From [Clostridium] clostridioforme AGR2157 (GTDB lineage: Bacteria > Bacillota > Clostridia > Lachnospirales > Lachnospiraceae), in assembly GCF_000424325.1 (NCBI RefSeq), contig NZ_AUJR01000017.1, positions 1 to 64,000 of the forward strand: a stretch of 64,000 nucleotides of DNA, written 5' to 3'. The stretch's first letter is position 1, and every line of letters begins with the position of its first letter. Position numbers and translations under genes: made by a program. The notes under the pieces are model-generated. The model was not told where the DNA came from. It was given only the letters and a program-made list of their open reading frames with translations, and ran no database searches. Positions 16,396 to 25,556 of the stretch are shown in pieces.

Positions 16396-17802
16396 CTAAA
16401 GGCTGGTGGAACGGGGCAGTGAAAAAATGAACTCTGTTCCCACTCCTTCCGTGCTGACCACGTCAATGTTCTCGCCGTGTGCCTGTATGATTTCCTTTAC
16501 AATGGACAGGCCCAGCCCGGTGCCCTTCTTATCCTTGCCGCGGGATAAATCGGTCTTGTAAAAACGTTCCCAGATTTTCTTTAAGCTGTCCCTGGGTATG
16601 CCGATGCCTGTGTCCTTGACCGACACAAATATCTTTTCATACCGCCCTGATGCCTGGATGTAGATGGTGGAATCTTGATGGCTGAACTTGATGGCATTGT
16701 CTATGAGGTTGTACATGACCTGCTGTATTTTTCCAAGGTCGGCAAAAACCATCTGGATGTCATCTGAGAAGGTAAGATCAAAGCTTACATTCTTAGACTC
16801 GCAGGTGCCCTCAAAGGAGGCCGCCGTATCCTTTATGACACGGTTGATATCAAAATTGGTCCTGGAGAGATATCCCTTGGCATCCAGGGAGTTCAGGGTA
16901 AGCATGCTCTCTGTCAGCTTGTGAAGACGCTCTGTCTCGGATATGACCCTGGACAGATATTTTTCATACATCTCAGCCGGTATGGTGCCGTCCAGAATGG
17001 CTTCCAGGTATCCCTTGATGGAAGTCAGGGGAGAGCGGAAATCATGGGATACATTGGCAATGAAATTTTTCTGGTATTCCTCCATTTTATTCAGCTCATC
17101 GGACATGTAATTCAGTGTATCGGAGAGATAGCCCATCTCATCGTGGGTCTTTACGTCAATCCGGTAATCCAGGTTTCCGGCCGCATATTCATTGGCGCCC
17201 ACTGTAATTTTGCGAAGAGGCAGGTACACGGTTTGGGTAAACACCAGAAGGATAATGAGGGACAGGCCAAACAGGACAGCGGATGTGATGTAAAGTATGC
17301 TTAAGATGCCGTTCTGGGACTGGTTGATTTCGCTGATGGGAAGGTGAATCAGCACATAGCCGTAGGTGTTGTAATTCCCTGTGATGGGAGCTGACACGCT
17401 GAGCACGTTCCCATTAAAAATCCCATAGTAATCCCCTATGGTATAGGACCGGTTTCCGATGGATGCCGGGTCAAAACCGTTTATGGAGGACTGGACCCGC
17501 GAACCGCCCAGACTGTCCATAACCACGGTGCCCTGACGGTTGACCACCCATATCTCGGCCCTCAGGTAGTGGGATAACGCCCGTATTTGGGTGGAAACCT
17601 CTTCGGAATCCAGCCGTTTTCCCTGATACATGGTGCTGCATGACGAGGCGATGATATTTGCCTCGTCATATAGCGCGTCCGCCTTACTCTGAACCAGATA
17701 GTCACGGGTCATTTTTGATGAAAATGTGGCAATGGAGATAAAGCCCATCAGACCGAAAATCAGATATCCCAGTATGAATTTGGAATAAAGAGAACGGGTC
17801 AT
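16396..17802 (-). CDS. Sensor histidine kinase (two transmembrane segments, HAMP, HisKA, HATPase)
   Basis: The 468 residues hold a first transmembrane helix near 9-28, an extracytoplasmic sensor of about 130 residues, and a second helix near 165-188. A HAMP linker follows, then a HisKA with the phospho-acceptor in NVSHDFRSPL and an ATPase domain with N-box NLIDNAIKFS and G-box GTGLGLSIVKEI. It phosphorylates the OmpR-type regulator encoded immediately upstream, with a 4-base overlap of stop and start. The signal sensed is not evident. Confidence 0.93.
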   Translation of the reverse strand: MTRSLYSKFILGYLIFGLMGFISIATFSSKMTRDYLVQSKADALYDEANIIASSCSTMYQGKRLDSEEVSTQIRALSHYLRAEIWVVNRQGTVVMDSLGGSRVQSSINGFDPASIGNRSYTIGDYYGIFNGNVLSVSAPITGNYNTYGYVLIHLPISEINQSQNGILSILYITSAVLFGLSLIILLVFTQTVYLPLRKITVGANEYAAGNLDYRIDVKTHDEMGYLSDTLNYMSDELNKMEEYQKNFIANVSHDFRSPLTSIKGYLEAILDGTIPAEMYEKYLSRVISETERLHKLTESMLTLNSLDAKGYLSRTNFDINRVIKDTAASFEGTCESKNVSFDLTFSDDIQMVFADLGKIQQVMYNLIDNAIKFSHQDSTIYIQASGRYEKIFVSVKDTGIGIPRDSLKKIWERFYKTDLSRGKDKKGTGLGLSIVKEIIQAHGENIDVVSTEGVGTEFIFSLPRSTSL

Positions 17803-18509
17803 CGTTTCACCTCGAATTTATAGCCGATTCCCCAGACCGTGGTGATGGCCCAGCTGTTGTGGTCCTTTATCTTTTCACGCAGACGCTTTATATGTACATC
17901 CACGGTACGGGTATCCCCAATGTATTCATAGCCCCAGATATGGTCCAGAAGCTGTTCCCTGGTAAATACCTGGTTGGGGGAAGCCGCCAGAAAATACAAA
18001 AGCTCCAGCTCCTTTGGCGGCATTTCCACGGAGTGGCCCATATAGATTACGGAATAATTGGTAAGGTTTACAATCAGGTCCGGGTACTCCACGTATTCGC
18101 CCTGCTGTTCGGTGGACGAAGGAGCCGGGGCCGGAGATGCCTGGTAACGGCGCAGCACTGCCTTGACGCGGGCAACCAGTTCCTTGGAATCAAAGGGTTT
18201 AATCATATAATCATCAGCCCCCAGCTCCAGTCCCAGTACCTTGTCGAAAATCTCTCCCTTTGCGGACAACATAATGACCGGTACCTGAGAGGAAGCGCGC
18301 AGCTCCCTGCAGACCTGATAACCGTCTATACCCGGAAGCATCAGGTCCAGCAGTACCAGGTTGGGCCTGAATTCCGGAAATACCTTAAGGGCTTCCTCGC
18401 CGTCCCCTACAATCATTGTTTCATAACACTCTTTCATCAGGTAGAGGGAGATTAATTCTGCAATATTTGCATCATCATCCACAATCAGAATCCTTTGCTT
18501 TTCTGCCAT
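17799..18509 (-). CDS. OmpR/PhoB-type response regulator
   Basis: This 236-residue protein has a receiver domain (1-120) with the acidic pocket in IVDDDAN, the phospho-acceptor Asp in LLDLMLPGIDG, and Lys in MIKPFDSKE. A winged-helix DNA-binding domain (about 140-236) contains FTREQLLDHIWGYEYIGDTR and VDVHIKRLREKI. It is translationally coupled to the kinase gene that follows. Confidence 0.95.
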   Translation of the reverse strand: MAEKQRILIVDDDANIAELISLYLMKECYETMIVGDGEEALKVFPEFRPNLVLLDLMLPGIDGYQVCRELRASSQVPVIMLSAKGEIFDKVLGLELGADDYMIKPFDSKELVARVKAVLRRYQASPAPAPSSTEQQGEYVEYPDLIVNLTNYSVIYMGHSVEMPPKELELLYFLAASPNQVFTREQLLDHIWGYEYIGDTRTVDVHIKRLREKIKDHNSWAITTVWGIGYKFEVKR

Positions 18510-18536
18510 GCTATAGTTCCTCCTTGCTGCTGATTT

Positions 18537-20975
18537 CTACTTAAATGTCACAACGGTTACACCTGAATCGCCTTCTCCAAACTGGCCCAGGCGGAATTCC
18601 TTTACATATTTGAGCTGGCGCAGGCGCTTGTGCACCGCGTTCTTAAGGGCTCCGGTTCCCCGTCCATGGACCACGCGCACTGTCTGGAGATGGGCCAGAT
18701 ATGCGTCGTCCAGATATTTTTCCATGGCAGGCACTGCCTCGTCCACTGTCATTCCTATGAGGTTGACTTCAGCGGACACGGTGGAGGATTTGGACATCTT
18801 AATCTGGCTGCTGCCGCTTCCCCTGCCCCTGGCAGCTTTTCCGCCATAGCTCATGGAACTTCCGTCTCCCAATGTGGCGCTTATGTCCTTTTCATTAAGA
18901 AGCTCCAAATCCCGGATATTCACCAGGGAGCGGAGAATGCCCATCTGGACATATAAATCGCCTCTGGCATTGGGAAGGGTGCTTACAGTGCCTTTCAGAT
19001 TCATGGACAGAACTTTGACGCCGTCCCCTATTTTCAGTTTCTTGGGTGATATGGGCTGGCTGGGTCCCTTTGGTTTCACAGTCAGCTTCTCATCTGTTTT
19101 TTTCAGCTGGTCTCTGAGCTTGGCCCGTTCAGCCTCCAGTTCCTTGCCCACGCCTGAGCTGGCGGCCAGCTTGTTAATCTGCTTGATGGTCTGGTCCGCT
19201 GTTTCCTTGGCCTCCCGCAGGATGCGCTGGGCTTCCTCGGAGGCATTTTTAAGAATCTTGTCCTTGCGCTCGTCCAGGCGCTCTTCCTTCTGGGTCAGAC
19301 GGGTTTTTAAGGAGGCAATCTCATCCTTATAGGCGTTTATTTCAGCCTGTTCCTTTTCAATAGTCAGCCTGCTGGATTCCAGACTGGTTAACAGGTCCTC
19401 GAAGGACTCATCCTTGGCCTCCAGATGGGATTTTGCGTCGTCAATGATATATCCAGGCAGCCCCAGCTTCTGGGAAATGGCAAAGGCATTGCTCTTGCCG
19501 GGAATACCGATGAGTAACCGGTAAGTGGGCTGCAGGGTTTCCACATTGAATTCGCAGCATGCGTTTTCCACTCCGGGCGTGCTGAGGGCAAATACCTTCA
19601 GTTCGCTGTAATGGGTGGTGGCCATGGTGCGGCACTTCATGTTGTGAAGGAAGGAAAGGATGGCAATGGCCAGGGCCGCTCCCTCTGTCGGGTCCGTACC
19701 CGCGCCCAGCTCGTCAAAAAGACAGAGGGACCGGGAATCGGCTTCATTTAAAATGCGCACAATATTAGTCATATGGGCGGAAAAGGTACTTAAGCTCTGT
19801 TCAATGCTCTGCTCATCCCCGATGTCCGCGAATACCTGGTCAAACACAGCCAGCTCCGAGCCTTCCCACGCAGGGATGTGAAGCCCGGACTGCCCCATAA
19901 GGGTAAACAGGCCCACTGTTTTTAAGGACACGGTCTTGCCGCCCGTATTTGGGCCGGTGACAATCAGCAGGTCGAATTCCCTGCCCAGCCATACGTTGAT
20001 AGGGACAACGGCCTGGGGATTCAAAAGGGGATGGCGCCCGTCCTTGATATGGATATAGCCTCTGTCATTGAACACAGGCACGCTGCACTTATAATGGCGG
20101 GCCAGGCCTGCCTTGGCAAAAATAAAGTCCAGCTGCGCCAGAAGCTCCATGTCCATGCGAAGCTCCTCTGTATAGGGAGCCGCCTGGTTGCTCAGGGAGG
20201 CCAAAACCGCTTCAATTTCCTTTTGCTCCTGTATTTCCAGTTCCCGCATCTCATTGTTCAGCCTGATGATGGCCATGGGCTCGATGAAAAGGGTGGAACC
20301 TGTGGCTGACTGGTCGTGAACCATTCCTGATACCTGGTTTTTGTACTCTGACTTTACCGGCAGGCAGTAACGCCCGTCCCTCATGGTGATAACCGCGTCC
20401 TGAAGATAGGAGCGGTTGGAGTTAAGGATGGAGTTTAACTGGGTGTGGATGCGGTCGGCTGTCACCTTCATGGAACGGCGCACATGGGATAATCCCGGAC
20501 TGGCATCATCCGCAACCTCGTCCTCAGAGAGGACGCAGCGTTTGATTTCATTGTTCAGAGGAGTCAGGGGCTCCAGACCCGCAAACAGGGGCTCCAGAGA
20601 GTCGAAGTCATCCTGGGATTCGCCGGTTCCCCTTCCGGCCTCATCTGCGTCATGACGTCCGTAGGCCTTGGCTCTGGCTGCCACGGTCAGGAGAGAGCTT
20701 ATGGAGAGCAGTTCGGGTATGCTTAAGGAACTGCCGATATCCAGGCGCTTCAGGGAATCTCCGATATCCCTGATACCTGAAAATGACACGGAACCTTTAA
20801 GACGGATCCGTGTCACTGCATCCGTAGTCTGTGCCTGCCAGGTGCGCACCTCTTCCAAATCAGATGAAGGGGAGAGGTTCCGGCAGAGGGCCTTCCCAAG
20901 AGGAGAAGCCGCGTATTCGGTCAGCTGGTTTATGATTTTATCGTATTCTAAAGTTTTTAACGCTTTCTGATTCAT
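18537..20975 (-). CDS. mutS2: Endonuclease MutS2
   Basis: The 812-residue protein has a MutS-like core and ATPase with Walker A GPNTGGKTVSLKTVG, a DE motif in LFDELGAGTDPTEGAALA and an AMTTHYSELK-like switch (MATTHYSELK). A coiled-coil linker (about 510-620) and a C-terminal Smr nuclease domain (about 735-812, with VVHGRGTGALK) follow. MutS2 acts in recombination control, and in Bacillus also in ribosome rescue. I take the ATG at 20975 (MNQKALKTLEYDKI, AGGTG 7 bases upstream). The frame continues upstream to 21029 without an SD. Confidence 0.93.
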   Translation of the reverse strand: MNQKALKTLEYDKIINQLTEYAASPLGKALCRNLSPSSDLEEVRTWQAQTTDAVTRIRLKGSVSFSGIRDIGDSLKRLDIGSSLSIPELLSISSLLTVAARAKAYGRHDADEAGRGTGESQDDFDSLEPLFAGLEPLTPLNNEIKRCVLSEDEVADDASPGLSHVRRSMKVTADRIHTQLNSILNSNRSYLQDAVITMRDGRYCLPVKSEYKNQVSGMVHDQSATGSTLFIEPMAIIRLNNEMRELEIQEQKEIEAVLASLSNQAAPYTEELRMDMELLAQLDFIFAKAGLARHYKCSVPVFNDRGYIHIKDGRHPLLNPQAVVPINVWLGREFDLLIVTGPNTGGKTVSLKTVGLFTLMGQSGLHIPAWEGSELAVFDQVFADIGDEQSIEQSLSTFSAHMTNIVRILNEADSRSLCLFDELGAGTDPTEGAALAIAILSFLHNMKCRTMATTHYSELKVFALSTPGVENACCEFNVETLQPTYRLLIGIPGKSNAFAISQKLGLPGYIIDDAKSHLEAKDESFEDLLTSLESSRLTIEKEQAEINAYKDEIASLKTRLTQKEERLDERKDKILKNASEEAQRILREAKETADQTIKQINKLAASSGVGKELEAERAKLRDQLKKTDEKLTVKPKGPSQPISPKKLKIGDGVKVLSMNLKGTVSTLPNARGDLYVQMGILRSLVNIRDLELLNEKDISATLGDGSSMSYGGKAARGRGSGSSQIKMSKSSTVSAEVNLIGMTVDEAVPAMEKYLDDAYLAHLQTVRVVHGRGTGALKNAVHKRLRQLKYVKEFRLGQFGEGDSGVTVVTFK

Positions 20976-21102
20976 TGATTTCACCTGTGATTTCCGTAAA
21001 ATGCTGGATTTAAAAGGACTTTTTCCCAAAAGCCGACATTTAAATTATACCATAAAAATCGATATTTACTATCTTTTTTACTATCTTTTCATATATAAAA
21101 TC

Positions 21103-21131
21103 TTGCATAATACTGGGAAGAAACGTATAAT
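21103..21131 (+). promoter_or_regulatory. Promoter of the HtrA-like gene
   Basis: TTGCAT (21103-21108) and TATAAT (21126-21131) are separated by 17 bases, 33 bases ahead of the ATG at 21164, in the divergent region next to mutS2. Confidence 0.75.
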
Positions 21132-21163
21132 AGAGGATAAGAGTCTTCGCAAGGAGGAGTACT

Positions 21164-22504
21164 ATGGCGGATAAACGTGCTGACCAGCATAGAGATTTAG
21201 ACCGGCAGGACCAGACTCCGGACAAGTCCCATCGTTTTATTAATGAGAAGATTGTCCGGCAGCCCATGACCAGACGGCAGATTGCCCGGAAAATCCTGTT
21301 GACCATTTTTTGTGCCGTTCTGTTTGGCGTGTTGTCGGCCATCTGTTTTGTTGTGAGCAGACCTGTGGCTGAGAGAATTTTAGGTCAGGAGACTCCTGAG
21401 GAGAGCAGCCAGATTACCATACCAAAGGATGAACCGGAAACCACGGCTCCTGTGGCGTTGGAGACTGAGCCCACGGAACCGGCCATGACCGAGGCAGTGG
21501 ATGAGATGGTACGCTCTGAGATGGAGAAATACCGTTATTCCATCGACGATTTGAATAAGCTGTACAGCAACCTGCGCACCATTGCCAGTGACGCGGATGA
21601 CAGTCTGGTGGTGGTCCATTCCATTCAGCATGAAAAAGACTGGTTTGACAATCCCATCGAGACATCAGGACAGTTCTCCGGAATGGTCATAGCCAGGACC
21701 CGCAGTGAGATTCTGATTCTCACGCCGAACAAGGCCGTGGAGGCAGCTGATTCCATTGAGGTGGCGTTCCCGGACGGAACCATGATGGCCGGAATTGTGA
21801 AGCAGAGCGATACCATTATGGGATTATCCGTGGTAAGCGTGGACGCGGCCCAGATGGACAGCGAACAGTTTAAGAAGGTGGAGGCCATCAAGCTGGGCAA
21901 CTCTTTCGGGGTAAAGCAGGGAGACATGGTGGTGGCCATCGGCGCGCCGGCAGGTATTGTCCACTCCAGCGATTATGGAAATATATCCTATGTGGTGCGC
22001 AATGTCCATACGGTGGACGGCAGCTCCAGGGTGTTCTATACCAGCGCCAGTGGAGACGCGGAGGCGGGAACATTTCTCTTAAATACTTCAGGTGAGCTCA
22101 TCGGATGGGTCACGGACAAGTACGATGAGGATGGAGTGTGCAGGATGACCACGGTGGTGGCCATATCTGATTATAAAGGTATATTGGAGATGATGAGCAA
22201 CGGTATTCCGGCCCCGTATTTCGGCATCAAGGGCCAGGAAGTGAGCCAGGCCATGGCGGACAGCGGAATGCCTTCCGGCATCTATGTGATATCGGCAGTG
22301 ACAGACGGCCCCGCATACAACGCAGGCATACAGCCAGGGGATATCATCACATGGATGAACGGCGAGAAGGTGGGAAGCCTGAAGGATTTCCAGAATCAGG
22401 TGGAAAGCTTACACGCAGGAGACAAGATTAAGGTGGCGGTCCTGAGAAACGGTAAGGATGAATATAAGGAAATTGAGTTTTCGGTGACGGTTGGAGCCAG
22501 GTAG
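21164..22504 (+). CDS. HtrA/DegP-like membrane-anchored PDZ protein lacking protease catalytic residues
   Basis: The 446 residues carry a transmembrane helix at about 42-65, a Pro/Thr/Glu-rich spacer, a chymotrypsin-like domain (about 130-345) and a PDZ domain (about 350-440, with YFGIKGQEVSQAM and GPAYNAGIQPGDIITWMNG). Compared with S1C proteases, the catalytic His motif is replaced (LTPNKAV), and the GNSGGPL serine loop reads SGDAEAGTFLLN. Both the catalytic His and Ser are therefore absent, while the fold residues around LGNSFGVKQGDMVVAIGAPAG remain. It is probably a pseudoprotease acting as a scaffold or sensor. The start follows AAGGAGGAG. Confidence 0.82.
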   Translation: MADKRADQHRDLDRQDQTPDKSHRFINEKIVRQPMTRRQIARKILLTIFCAVLFGVLSAICFVVSRPVAERILGQETPEESSQITIPKDEPETTAPVALETEPTEPAMTEAVDEMVRSEMEKYRYSIDDLNKLYSNLRTIASDADDSLVVVHSIQHEKDWFDNPIETSGQFSGMVIARTRSEILILTPNKAVEAADSIEVAFPDGTMMAGIVKQSDTIMGLSVVSVDAAQMDSEQFKKVEAIKLGNSFGVKQGDMVVAIGAPAGIVHSSDYGNISYVVRNVHTVDGSSRVFYTSASGDAEAGTFLLNTSGELIGWVTDKYDEDGVCRMTTVVAISDYKGILEMMSNGIPAPYFGIKGQEVSQAMADSGMPSGIYVISAVTDGPAYNAGIQPGDIITWMNGEKVGSLKDFQNQVESLHAGDKIKVAVLRNGKDEYKEIEFSVTVGAR

Positions 22505-22596
22505 CGGTTGGGGTTTTGGCATGGTTTGGAACCGGGGAGAGATTAGAGGCGGAGAGTTTGGTACTCGGCGGCGGCTGTGGTCAGGCGGCAGTTAGC

Positions 22597-22654
22597 GTCA
22601 GGCAGTGTAAGAAGTCAGGCAGTGTAAGAAGTCAGGCAGTGTAAGAAGTCAGGC
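22597..22654. repeat. 17-bp tandem direct repeat, three copies plus a partial one
   Basis: GTCAGGCAGTGTAAGAA occurs at 22597, 22614 and 22631, followed by a truncated copy GTCAGGCA at 22648. It lies in the 299-base gap between the HtrA-like gene and the exoribonuclease gene; no coding signal is seen there. Confidence 0.92.
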
Positions 22655-22660
22655 AAGGGG

Positions 22661-22690
22661 GCCAGGCAGTGTTAACCGCCTGGCTGCGTT
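22661..22690 (+). terminator. Possible terminator hairpin after the HtrA-like gene
   Basis: GCCAGGC (22661-22667) pairs with GCCTGGC (22678-22684), followed by a mixed TGCGTTGTTGT tail. The arm sequence is shared with the adjoining 17-bp repeats. Confidence 0.4.
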
Positions 22691-22803
22691 GTTGTCATGG
22701 GATGGAATGCATTGGGATAATGGCAGATGGCTGCATAGCTTGCCAGGCGTATAAATAGGGTAATAATTAGGTTTATAAAATAGAAAGAAGAGGAAAATAG
22801 AAC

Positions 22804-23748
22804 ATGAGATATATCGACACCTTCAGGGAAGGTATGCACATTGCAGATGTCTACCTGTGTAAGAACAAGCAGATTGCCCTGACTAAGAATGGCAAGGAAT
22901 ACGGCAATCTGGTAATGCAGGACAAGACAGGTACCATTGACGCCAAGGTATGGGATTTGGGTTCTCCGGGAGTGGGGGAATTTGAGACCATGGATTACGT
23001 TCATGTGGAGGCGGATGTGACTCTGTTCCAGAACTCCTTCCAGCTGAATGTGCGCCGGATTCGCAGGGCACAGGAGGGAGAGTATGTGGAGGCAGATTAC
23101 CTGCCGGTGTCAAAGAAGGATATAAAGAAAATGTACGAGGAGCTTCTGGGATACATAAGAAGTGTGAAGAATCCTTATCTTCAGAAGCTGCTGTGCAGAT
23201 ATTTTGTGGAGAACGCGGCATTTGCAAAGGCGTTCCAGTTCCATTCCGCAGCCAAGACCGTGCATCACGGATTCGTGGGCGGGCTGTTGGAACACACGCT
23301 CAGCGTGACAAAGCTGTGCGATTACTATGCCGGATATTACCCGATGATTAACCGTGATTTGCTGCTGACAGCAGCCATTTTCCACGATGTTGGTAAGACC
23401 AGGGAACTTTCACGCTTCCCGGAGAATGACTATACAGACGATGGACAGCTTCTGGGCCATATTATAATCGGTACTGAGATGGTGGGTGAAAGCATCCGCT
23501 CTATACCGGGATTCCCGGAGAAGCTGGCTACAGAGCTTAAACACTGTATTCTGGCCCATCACGGGGAATTAGAGTACGGATCACCAAAGAAGCCGGCGCT
23601 TTTGGAGGCATTAGCCCTCAACTTTGCCGATAACACGGATGCCAAGATGGAGACCATGATAGAGGCGCTGCAGTCCGGCGGGGAGAATAAAGGATGGCTG
23701 GGGTACAACCGGCTGCTGGAGTCTAATATCAGAAAGACAACGGAATAG
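22804..23748 (+). CDS. 3'-5' exoribonuclease of the YhaM family (OB fold + HD domain)
   Basis: The 314-residue protein combines an N-terminal OB-fold nucleic-acid-binding domain (about 10-95) with an HD domain (about 155-290) whose metal motif reads AAIFHDVGKTREL. Other conserved pieces are HHGFVGGLLEHTLSV and LAHHGELEYGSPK. YhaM degrades RNA and single-stranded DNA from the 3' end. Length and domain order match. The start is supported by AGAGG 10 bases upstream. Confidence 0.92.
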   Translation: MRYIDTFREGMHIADVYLCKNKQIALTKNGKEYGNLVMQDKTGTIDAKVWDLGSPGVGEFETMDYVHVEADVTLFQNSFQLNVRRIRRAQEGEYVEADYLPVSKKDIKKMYEELLGYIRSVKNPYLQKLLCRYFVENAAFAKAFQFHSAAKTVHHGFVGGLLEHTLSVTKLCDYYAGYYPMINRDLLLTAAIFHDVGKTRELSRFPENDYTDDGQLLGHIIIGTEMVGESIRSIPGFPEKLATELKHCILAHHGELEYGSPKKPALLEALALNFADNTDAKMETMIEALQSGGENKGWLGYNRLLESNIRKTTE

Positions 23749-23795
23749 GACGTTGTATTTGGGCAGTAAAGAGAAATAACAGGACCGAATAAAAT

Positions 23796-23868
23796 AAGGC
23801 TGAAAACATTTAGTTTGGGTACGGGATTGCAGGATATGTCCTTGACCAGTGTGTTTTCAGCCTTTTGT
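23796..23868 (+). terminator. Terminator after the exoribonuclease gene
   Basis: AAGGCTGAAAACA (23796-23808) pairs perfectly with TGTTTTCAGCCTT (23852-23864), followed by TTGTG. The 43-base loop is long, but the 13-base stem is perfect. Confidence 0.65.
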
Positions 23869-23982
23869 GATAATGGGGCGGGATGGAAGAATTGTGCTGA
23901 TGGGATGAGATAATGGGATGAAATAATGGAGAGCAATAGCAGATCATAATAACAGATTAAATAACAGAACAGGTGAAATGGT

Positions 23983-25464
23983 ATGGAAAAAAATCAGGAA
24001 TTTATTGTGACAATAGAGGATATGAATGAGGACGGAGCAGGCGTGGGAAAAGTGGATGGCTACATCTGGTTTGTCAAGGATGCGGTGATTGGTGATGTGG
24101 TGCGGGCAAAGGCCATGAAGATGAAGAAATCATATGGATTTGCCAGGCTGATGGAGGTGCTGGAGCCGTCAGGGTCCCGTGTCATTCCGTCATGCCCGGT
24201 GGCAAGGCAATGCGGGGGCTGTCAGCTTCAGGCCATGAGCTATGAAGAACAGCTGAAATTTAAAGAGCGGAAGGTGATGAATAATCTGATTCGTATAGGC
24301 AAATTTGCTGAGAATGAGATTCATATGCTTCCTATCATGGGGATGGAGGAACCTTGGAGATACAGGAATAAGGCCCAGTTCCCGTTTGGAAAGGATAAAG
24401 GCGGAAATGTGATTGCCGGTTTTTATGCAGGGCGGACCCATGCCATTGTTGAAGCAGGGGACTGCCTGTTGGGAGTTGAGGAAAACAGGGAGATTCTGGA
24501 TATTGTAAAGCTGTTTATGAAGGAAATGAAGATAGAGCCCTATGATGAGAGCTCGCATAAAGGATTGGTGAGGCATGTCCTGATTCGGAAGGGATTTAAG
24601 ACAGGTGAAATAATGGTCTGTCTGGTGATAAATGGAAAGAAGCTTCCCGGAAAGGAGCGCCTGGTGGAGATGCTGTGCGGCGGAGATGGGAAGGATGAAA
24701 AGGGACAGGGAATAAATAGAGAGGGAATAAATGGGAAGGAAATATACGGGAAGGAAACGAACGGGAATGAAACAGATGGTCATGGGATTAGAGGCATGAC
24801 CAGTATTTCTTATAGCGTGAATCAGGAAAAAACTAATGTGATTATGGGGAAGGAGATTGTGAACCTCTATGGCCCTGGATTTATTACAGATTATATTGGA
24901 AATGTGAAATATCAGATATCACCACTTTCATTTTACCAGGTGAATCCTGTACAGACAGAACGACTTTATGGGACAGCGCTGGAGTATGCCGGACTTACGG
25001 GGAATGAGACTGTTTGGGATTTGTATTGCGGAATAGGCACTATTTCCCTGTTTCTGGCCCAGAAGGCTAAGAAAGTATATGGTGTGGAGATTGTACCCCA
25101 GGCCATAGAGGATGCCAGAAGGAATGCAGAGATAAATGGCATTAAAAATGCAGAGTTTTTTGTGGGAAAGGCGGAGGAAGTGCTGCCGGAACAGTTTGAA
25201 AAGAATCATGTCCATGCGGACGTGATTGTGGTGGATCCTCCAAGAAAAGGATGCGACACGGTTTGTCTGGATACCATACTTAAGATGAGGCCGGAACGGG
25301 TGGTTTATGTTAGCTGCGACTCAGCTACGCTGGCCAGGGATTTGAGGTATTTGGCAGATGGGGGGTATATGGTGGAGCGGGGGAGGTGTTGTGATATGTT
25401 TCCGGGGACGGTGCATGTTGAGGTCGTGATAAAGATGACGTATTGTGGTGACAAGAAGAAATAA
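23983..25464 (+). CDS. rlmD: 23S rRNA (uracil-C5)-methyltransferase, RlmD/RlmCD (RumA) type
   Basis: The 493 residues comprise an N-terminal TRAM domain, an Fe-S cluster motif (CPVARQCGGCQLQ, about residues 68-80, partner Cys near 160) and a SAM-binding motif DLYCGIGTISLFLAQ. The catalytic region holds DPPRKGCD and VSCDSATLARDLRYL, ending HVEVVIKM plus a short tail. A hydrophilic insert at about 230-265, rich in Gly/Asn/Glu/Lys, is unusual. The 3' end of this gene (rumA) is a documented insertion site for ICEs, and conjugative-element genes follow directly, so the last residues may be encoded by element DNA. Confidence 0.92.
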   Translation: MEKNQEFIVTIEDMNEDGAGVGKVDGYIWFVKDAVIGDVVRAKAMKMKKSYGFARLMEVLEPSGSRVIPSCPVARQCGGCQLQAMSYEEQLKFKERKVMNNLIRIGKFAENEIHMLPIMGMEEPWRYRNKAQFPFGKDKGGNVIAGFYAGRTHAIVEAGDCLLGVEENREILDIVKLFMKEMKIEPYDESSHKGLVRHVLIRKGFKTGEIMVCLVINGKKLPGKERLVEMLCGGDGKDEKGQGINREGINGKEIYGKETNGNETDGHGIRGMTSISYSVNQEKTNVIMGKEIVNLYGPGFITDYIGNVKYQISPLSFYQVNPVQTERLYGTALEYAGLTGNETVWDLYCGIGTISLFLAQKAKKVYGVEIVPQAIEDARRNAEINGIKNAEFFVGKAEEVLPEQFEKNHVHADVIVVDPPRKGCDTVCLDTILKMRPERVVYVSCDSATLARDLRYLADGGYMVERGRCCDMFPGTVHVEVVIKMTYCGDKKK

Positions 25465-25500
25465 CAGCGGTTAACCACAAGATGTTGTGGTTTTGAAGTG
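25395..25500. other. Candidate chromosome-ICE junction (attL region)
   Basis: Chromosomal gene order ends at rlmD and ICE genes begin downstream. The conserved rlmD end GTGCATGTTGAGGTCGTG (25410-25427) is the part of rumA where known elements recombine. AACCACAA..TTGTGGTT (25474-25493) forms a hairpin just past the stop codon. The exact crossover needs the right end, which is outside the window. Confidence 0.45.
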
Positions 25501-25517
25501 AAAAAAGAGCGAAAAAT

Positions 25518-25556
25518 GGGGCAAAAAACGAGCGTTTTTGCCCCTTGTTTTTTGCC
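25518..25556 (+). terminator. Strong terminator at the ICE left end
   Basis: GGGGCAAAAA (25518-25527) pairs with TTTTTGCCCC (25535-25544); the loop holds ACGAGCG. It is followed by TTGTTTTTT. It ends the rlmD transcript and would insulate the element from it. Confidence 0.85.

Noticed and set aside
22597-22654. Direct repeats as a CRISPR array
   Set aside because: Units are 17 bases and strictly tandem without spacers, and no cas genes are in the window.
24190-24783. 197-codon minus-strand frame inside rlmD
   Set aside because: It lies opposite catalytic parts of a well-supported gene and is rich in Leu/Ile/Phe/His from reversed codons.
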